DNA from: Actinospineispora spinosispora DSM 44797
GTDB taxonomy: Bacteria; Actinomycetota; Actinomycetes; Mycobacteriales; Pseudonocardiaceae
Reading direction: 5' to 3'
DNA: 64,000 nt
Assembly: GCF_000429025.1 (NCBI RefSeq)
Contig: NZ_KE386838.1
Location: 237,137-301,136 of the forward strand
Shown: positions 61,128-64,000 of the stretch, in pieces
How the letters are laid out: each line of letters opens with the position of its first letter
Position numbering within the stretch: position 1 is the first letter of the stretch
Program-made: the position numbers and the translations under genes
The notes under the pieces: generated by a model
What the model saw: the letters and a program-made list of their open reading frames with translations, nothing else
Database searches by the model: none
Told to the model about the DNA's origin: nothing

Positions 61128-61156
61128 GTGCTCACTCTGCCTCACTGAGAGCGGTG

Positions 61157-61211
61157 GACGGAACGGTACCGTCCCGCGTACTGTCACGTCGGGACGGTAC
61201 CGTTCCGTCCT
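61157..61211. promoter_or_regulatory. Large double operator between TetR and SnoaL genes
   Basis: 21-bp arms (61157-61177 and 61191-61211) pair perfectly, and each contains its own palindrome ACGGTACCGT, so two identical dimer sites face each other across a 13-bp spacer. They cover both divergent promoters. Confidence 0.85.
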
Positions 61212-61225
61212 GACGGAGGCGAGGC

Positions 61226-61654
61226 ATGTCGGAAAATCGAGCGGTCGTCGACCGAGCACTGGAACTACTGCTGGCCAAGGACATGGCGGGGTTCGTCGAG
61301 CTGTGGGAACCCGACGGCGTGATGGAGTTCCCGTTCGCCGCGCCCGGCTTCCCGACTCGGCTGGTCGGACACGCCCAGCTGCACGACTACCTGGACGACT
61401 ATCCCCAGCACGTCGACCTGCACGCGATCGTCGACCTCGAGGTGCACCAGAGCGTCGATCCCTCGGTGGTGATCGTCGAGTTCGGGGCCGAGGGTCTGGT
61501 CGTGCCCAGCGGCAGGCCCTACCGGCTGCGCTACATCGCGGTGCTCACGATCCGCGACGGCCGGATCGCGCGCTACCGCGACTACTGGAGCCCGCGGGCG
61601 GTCGCCGACGCCCTCGGTGCGGAGCAGGCCGCCACGGCGTTCGGTGCGCCGTGA
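61226..61654 (+). CDS. SnoaL-like (NTF2 fold) protein
   Basis: 142 residues: VVDRALELLLAKDMAGFVELWEPDGVMEFPFAAPGFP and LTIRDGRIARYRDYWSPRAVAD are typical of SnoaL-like small cyclases, isomerases or binding proteins. First gene of the three-gene unit; GTGA overlap with the next gene. Confidence 0.85.
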   Translation: MSENRAVVDRALELLLAKDMAGFVELWEPDGVMEFPFAAPGFPTRLVGHAQLHDYLDDYPQHVDLHAIVDLEVHQSVDPSVVIVEFGAEGLVVPSGRPYRLRYIAVLTIRDGRIARYRDYWSPRAVADALGAEQAATAFGAP

Positions 61655-62469
61655 CGATCCTGGTCCTCGGCGGTACCGGCACGACCGGTAGCCGGGTCGG
61701 CGCGGCGCTGCGCGAACTCGGCCACCCGGTGCGGATCGCCACCCGCCGGCCGGTGAGCGGCGACGACGTCCGGTTCGACTGGACCGAGCCGGACACCTTC
61801 GGACCCGCCGTGGCCGGGGCGCGGGCGGTCTACCTGGTGGCCTCGGAGCCCGTACTGGCCGAGCCGTTCCTGGACCGGGCGCGGGCAGCAGGCGTCCGGC
61901 GGATCGTGCTGCTCAGCTCCTCCGCGGTGGCCGAGGGGATGTTCGGGCTCGGTGAGCTGCACCGGAGGATCGCCGCGACCATGCCCGAGTGGGCTGTGCT
62001 GCGGCCGGCGTGGTTCATGCAGAACTTCGTCGGCGAGCACCCGCTGGCCGCCGGAATCCGGGCCGACCGTGAGGTCGTGACCGCCACCGGGGACGGCCGG
62101 GTGGCGTTCGTGGACGCCGGGGACATCGCTGCGGTCGCGGTGCGGGCGCTGACCGACGACCGGCCGCACAACACCGACCATCTGATCACCGGGCCGCGGC
62201 CGCTGAGCTACGCCGACGCCGCCGCGATCATCACCGAGCTCACCGGCCGGCCGGTACTGCACCGTCCAGTCTCGGCTGCGGAGCTCATCACCAGGCTGAC
62301 CGGCTACGGCTACTCGTCCGAGCTGTCCTCGGTGCTCGCGGCACTGGACGGCGACGTCCGAGCCGGCTCCGAGGACCGCACCACCGACACCGTGGCCCGC
62401 CTCACCGGCCGTCCACCTCGCACCTTCCGTGACTTCGTCCTCGATTCGATCAACCGAAAGGAACTCTGA
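61651..62469 (+). CDS. NmrA-like NAD(P)-binding SDR protein
   Basis: 272 residues from GTG 61651. N-terminal LVLGGTGTTGSRVGAALRELG, later WAVLRPAWFMQNFVGEH and FVDAGDIAAVAVRAL, as in NmrA/atypical SDRs that bind NAD(P) and act as reductases or redox sensors. Coupled to both neighbours. Confidence 0.9.
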   Translation: MTILVLGGTGTTGSRVGAALRELGHPVRIATRRPVSGDDVRFDWTEPDTFGPAVAGARAVYLVASEPVLAEPFLDRARAAGVRRIVLLSSSAVAEGMFGLGELHRRIAATMPEWAVLRPAWFMQNFVGEHPLAAGIRADREVVTATGDGRVAFVDAGDIAAVAVRALTDDRPHNTDHLITGPRPLSYADAAAIITELTGRPVLHRPVSAAELITRLTGYGYSSELSSVLAALDGDVRAGSEDRTTDTVARLTGRPPRTFRDFVLDSINRKEL

Positions 62470-63692
62470 TGCAGCAACTACTCTTCCCCGACGACGCCCA
62501 GTTCTGGTTCGAGACCCTGCGGGTCTTCGGGCACAGCTCGTACGGCGGCTCCGACTTCGGCGAGGTCGTCGCGACCGCGAGCCGCATCACCTCCGGCGAC
62601 TACGACAGCTGGCACGACGCGTGGCTGGCCACCGCCGAGCGTGTCGCGGCCGAGGCCGCCGGCGCGGCGACCGAGGGACATCCGGTCAGCGCCAAGGACG
62701 GCTACCTGCGCGCCTCCACCTACTACCGGACCGCCGAGTTCTTCCTGCACGACAACCCGGACGACCCGCGCATCGCCTACGCCTACCGGCGCGCCGTCGA
62801 CTGTTTCCGCGCCGCGGTGCCCGAGGCGGAACCCGTGGAGATTCCGTACGAGGGCACCGTGCTGCACGGCTACTTCTACCGCGCCGAGGTCGCCGAGGGC
62901 GAGCGGCGACCGGTGGTCGTGATGCACAGCGGATTCGACGGCGCCGCCGAAGAGATGCACTTCGGCGGCGCACTGGCCGCCGTGCAGCGCGGCTACCACG
63001 TCCTCTCCTTCGACGGTCCCGGTCAGCCCAGCGCGATCCACCTCAACAAGCTGACGTTCCGGCCGGACTGGGAGTACGTCGTCGGGCCGGTCATCGACCA
63101 CCTGCTCGCCACCGAGCCGACCGTCGACCCGGAGCGGATCGCGCTGCTCGGGGTCAGCCTCGGCGGCATGCTCGCCCCTCGGGCGGCCGCCTTTGAGCCT
63201 CGGATCGCGGCGGTCATCGCCCTGGACGGGGTGTACGACGCTGCTCGACCCGTGGTGAGTGCGTTCGGCGACCGCGACGAGCTGTACCGGCGGGCGCACG
63301 CAGAGCGGGACGACGAGCTGGACGAGCTGCTGGAGCAGGCGAGTCTGGCCAACCCGACCTTGCGGTGGGCGATGGGGCACGGTCAGTTCGTGATGGGCGC
63401 TTCGTCGAAGCGGGCCTTCGTCGCTGCCTTCCTCGACTACAACCTCCTCGACGAGGTGGCGGAGAAGATCCAGTGCCCGACCCTGGTGTGCGCCGCCGAC
63501 GACGATCTGTTCTTCGCCGGTGACAGTGTGGCCTCCGAGCCTGATCTGTTGTTCTCGCACCTGACCTGTTCGCGGAAGACCCTGCTGCGGTTCACCGCCG
63601 AGGAAGGCGCCGACGCGCACTGCCAGGTCGGGGCCCAGCGCCTCGCCTGCGCCCGAATCTACGACTGGCTGGACGCCCAGTTCGCCGGGTGA
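62469..63692 (+). CDS. Alpha/beta-hydrolase of the FrsA/DUF1100-like type
   Basis: 407 residues. An N-terminal helical cap (1-125) precedes the hydrolase fold: VVMHSGFDG oxyanion region, nucleophile GVSLGG near residue 232, Asp in CAADDDLFF and His in GADAHCQ. Similar to 2,6-dihydroxy-pseudooxynicotine-hydrolase-like C-C or ester hydrolases. Start ATG overlaps the upstream stop by one base. It ends before a 72-bp palindrome. Confidence 0.88.
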   Translation: MQQLLFPDDAQFWFETLRVFGHSSYGGSDFGEVVATASRITSGDYDSWHDAWLATAERVAAEAAGAATEGHPVSAKDGYLRASTYYRTAEFFLHDNPDDPRIAYAYRRAVDCFRAAVPEAEPVEIPYEGTVLHGYFYRAEVAEGERRPVVVMHSGFDGAAEEMHFGGALAAVQRGYHVLSFDGPGQPSAIHLNKLTFRPDWEYVVGPVIDHLLATEPTVDPERIALLGVSLGGMLAPRAAAFEPRIAAVIALDGVYDAARPVVSAFGDRDELYRRAHAERDDELDELLEQASLANPTLRWAMGHGQFVMGASSKRAFVAAFLDYNLLDEVAEKIQCPTLVCAADDDLFFAGDSVASEPDLLFSHLTCSRKTLLRFTAEEGADAHCQVGAQRLACARIYDWLDAQFAG

Positions 63693-63708
63693 GCTCCGCC
63701 CCAGGGCG

Positions 63709-63780
63709 CACTGTGCACACCTACGTGCTGCGTCGCACACGTCCGGACATGTGCGACGCAGCACCAACGTGTGCACAGTG
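63709..63780. repeat. 72-bp imperfect palindrome between convergent genes
   Basis: 35-bp arms beginning CACTGTGCACAC and ending in its complement pair at about 31 positions around a 2-nt centre. Placed between the hydrolase gene and the convergent MurJ-like gene; a likely bidirectional terminator. Confidence 0.85.
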
Positions 63781-63797
63781 GCCGTGGAGCGCGGGAG

Positions 63798-64000
63798 CTA
63801 GCCGGTTACTCGTTCGAAGGTCAGGTTCGAGAGTTCGGTGACGTTCTGGTCGCCCACTCCGCCCAGCCTCGTGATCCAGATCAGGACGTTCTGCACCGGC
63901 TGGCTGCCGGCCAGCGACACCGTGGTGTTCTGCTGGCGCAGGTCGCTGGTGGCGATCGGGATGGTCTGGGCGAGCGTCGCGTCGGGTGTGGCCGCCGAGC
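63798..64000 (-). CDS. C-terminus of a MurJ/pseudokinase-type membrane protein (cut by window)
   Basis: 67 residues visible, ending NVTELSNLTFERVTG before the stop. The beta-rich pattern (QNVLIWITRLGG) fits the extracytoplasmic discoidin-like end of the MviN/MurJ-pseudokinase protein or its kinase-like neighbour, encoded next to sigM in actinobacteria. The assignment leans on synteny. Confidence 0.5.
   Translation of the reverse strand, partial: SAATPDATLAQTIPIATSDLRQQNTTVSLAGSQPVQNVLIWITRLGGVGDQNVTELSNLTFERVTG

Noticed and set aside
61057..61650. Long frame upstream of the NmrA-like gene
   Set aside because: It is antisense to the TetR gene start and out of frame across the SnoaL-like gene; the real gene starts at GTG 61651 with a 4-bp overlap.

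Overview
The window is high-GC actinobacterial DNA covering a chromosomal origin of replication. Gene content and order fit the family Pseudonocardiaceae (Amycolatopsis-like), but the genus cannot be fixed from sequence alone. It reads as the reverse complement of the classical origin neighbourhood known from Mycobacterium tuberculosis: pabA/trpG, crgA, a PH-domain membrane protein, ppiA, a cwsA-like gene, tRNA-Ala, a DLW-39 gene, tRNA-Ile, a DUF3566 gene, gyrA, gyrB, dciA, recF, gnd, dnaN, oriC and dnaA. After dnaA come rpmH, rnpA, yidD, yidC, jag, rsmG, parA, parB, a D-Ala-D-Ala ligase, an aminotransferase, a GNAT-like gene, cwlM, trxA, trxB, an anti-sigma gene, sigM and the tail of a MurJ/kinase-type protein. 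Genes point away from the origin between dnaA and dnaN on both arms.

Layout. 1-3.3 kb: conserved division and wall genes. 3.3-32 kb: an accessory block that splits the conserved cluster between cwsA and the tRNAs. It holds hydrolases, an M28 peptidase, five MFS exporters or porters with local regulators, a leucine dehydrogenase with its Lrp, an SSI-type protease inhibitor, a CoA-transferase/HMG-CoA-lyase operon with IclR and MFS, an aldo-keto reductase/TetR operon, an L,D-transpeptidase, and a carnitine-acyltransferase-like/HalD-BesD oxygenase/LysE group. 32-46 kb: replication core and oriC. 46-60 kb: translation, membrane-insertion, segregation (four exact parS sites), cell-wall and thioredoxin/SigM genes. 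60.5-63.7 kb: a second, smaller accessory cassette (TetR, SnoaL-like, NmrA-like, esterase) placed between sigM and the MurJ-like gene.

The most striking non-coding content is repetitive. (1) A roughly 200-330 bp repeat with two conserved hairpins is present in four copies. One copy sits inside, and breaks, the anti-sigma gene beside sigM. (2) Long palindromes end many transcription units; one family has outer ends GTGAGTG/CACTCAC and sometimes nests two hairpins. (3) Several local regulators have clear operator palindromes in front of themselves or their partners, including two IclR-type sites with identical 26-bp spacing in front of two neighbouring promoters.

How it works together: DnaA, DnaN, RecF, gyrase and DciA run replication from the embedded oriC. 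ParA, ParB and parS segregate the origin. CrgA, CwsA, CwlM, Ddl and L,D-transpeptidase act on division and wall synthesis. SigM with TrxA and TrxB is an envelope/thiol stress unit whose brake gene is broken here. The accessory genes are mostly small regulator-plus-transporter or regulator-plus-enzyme units.
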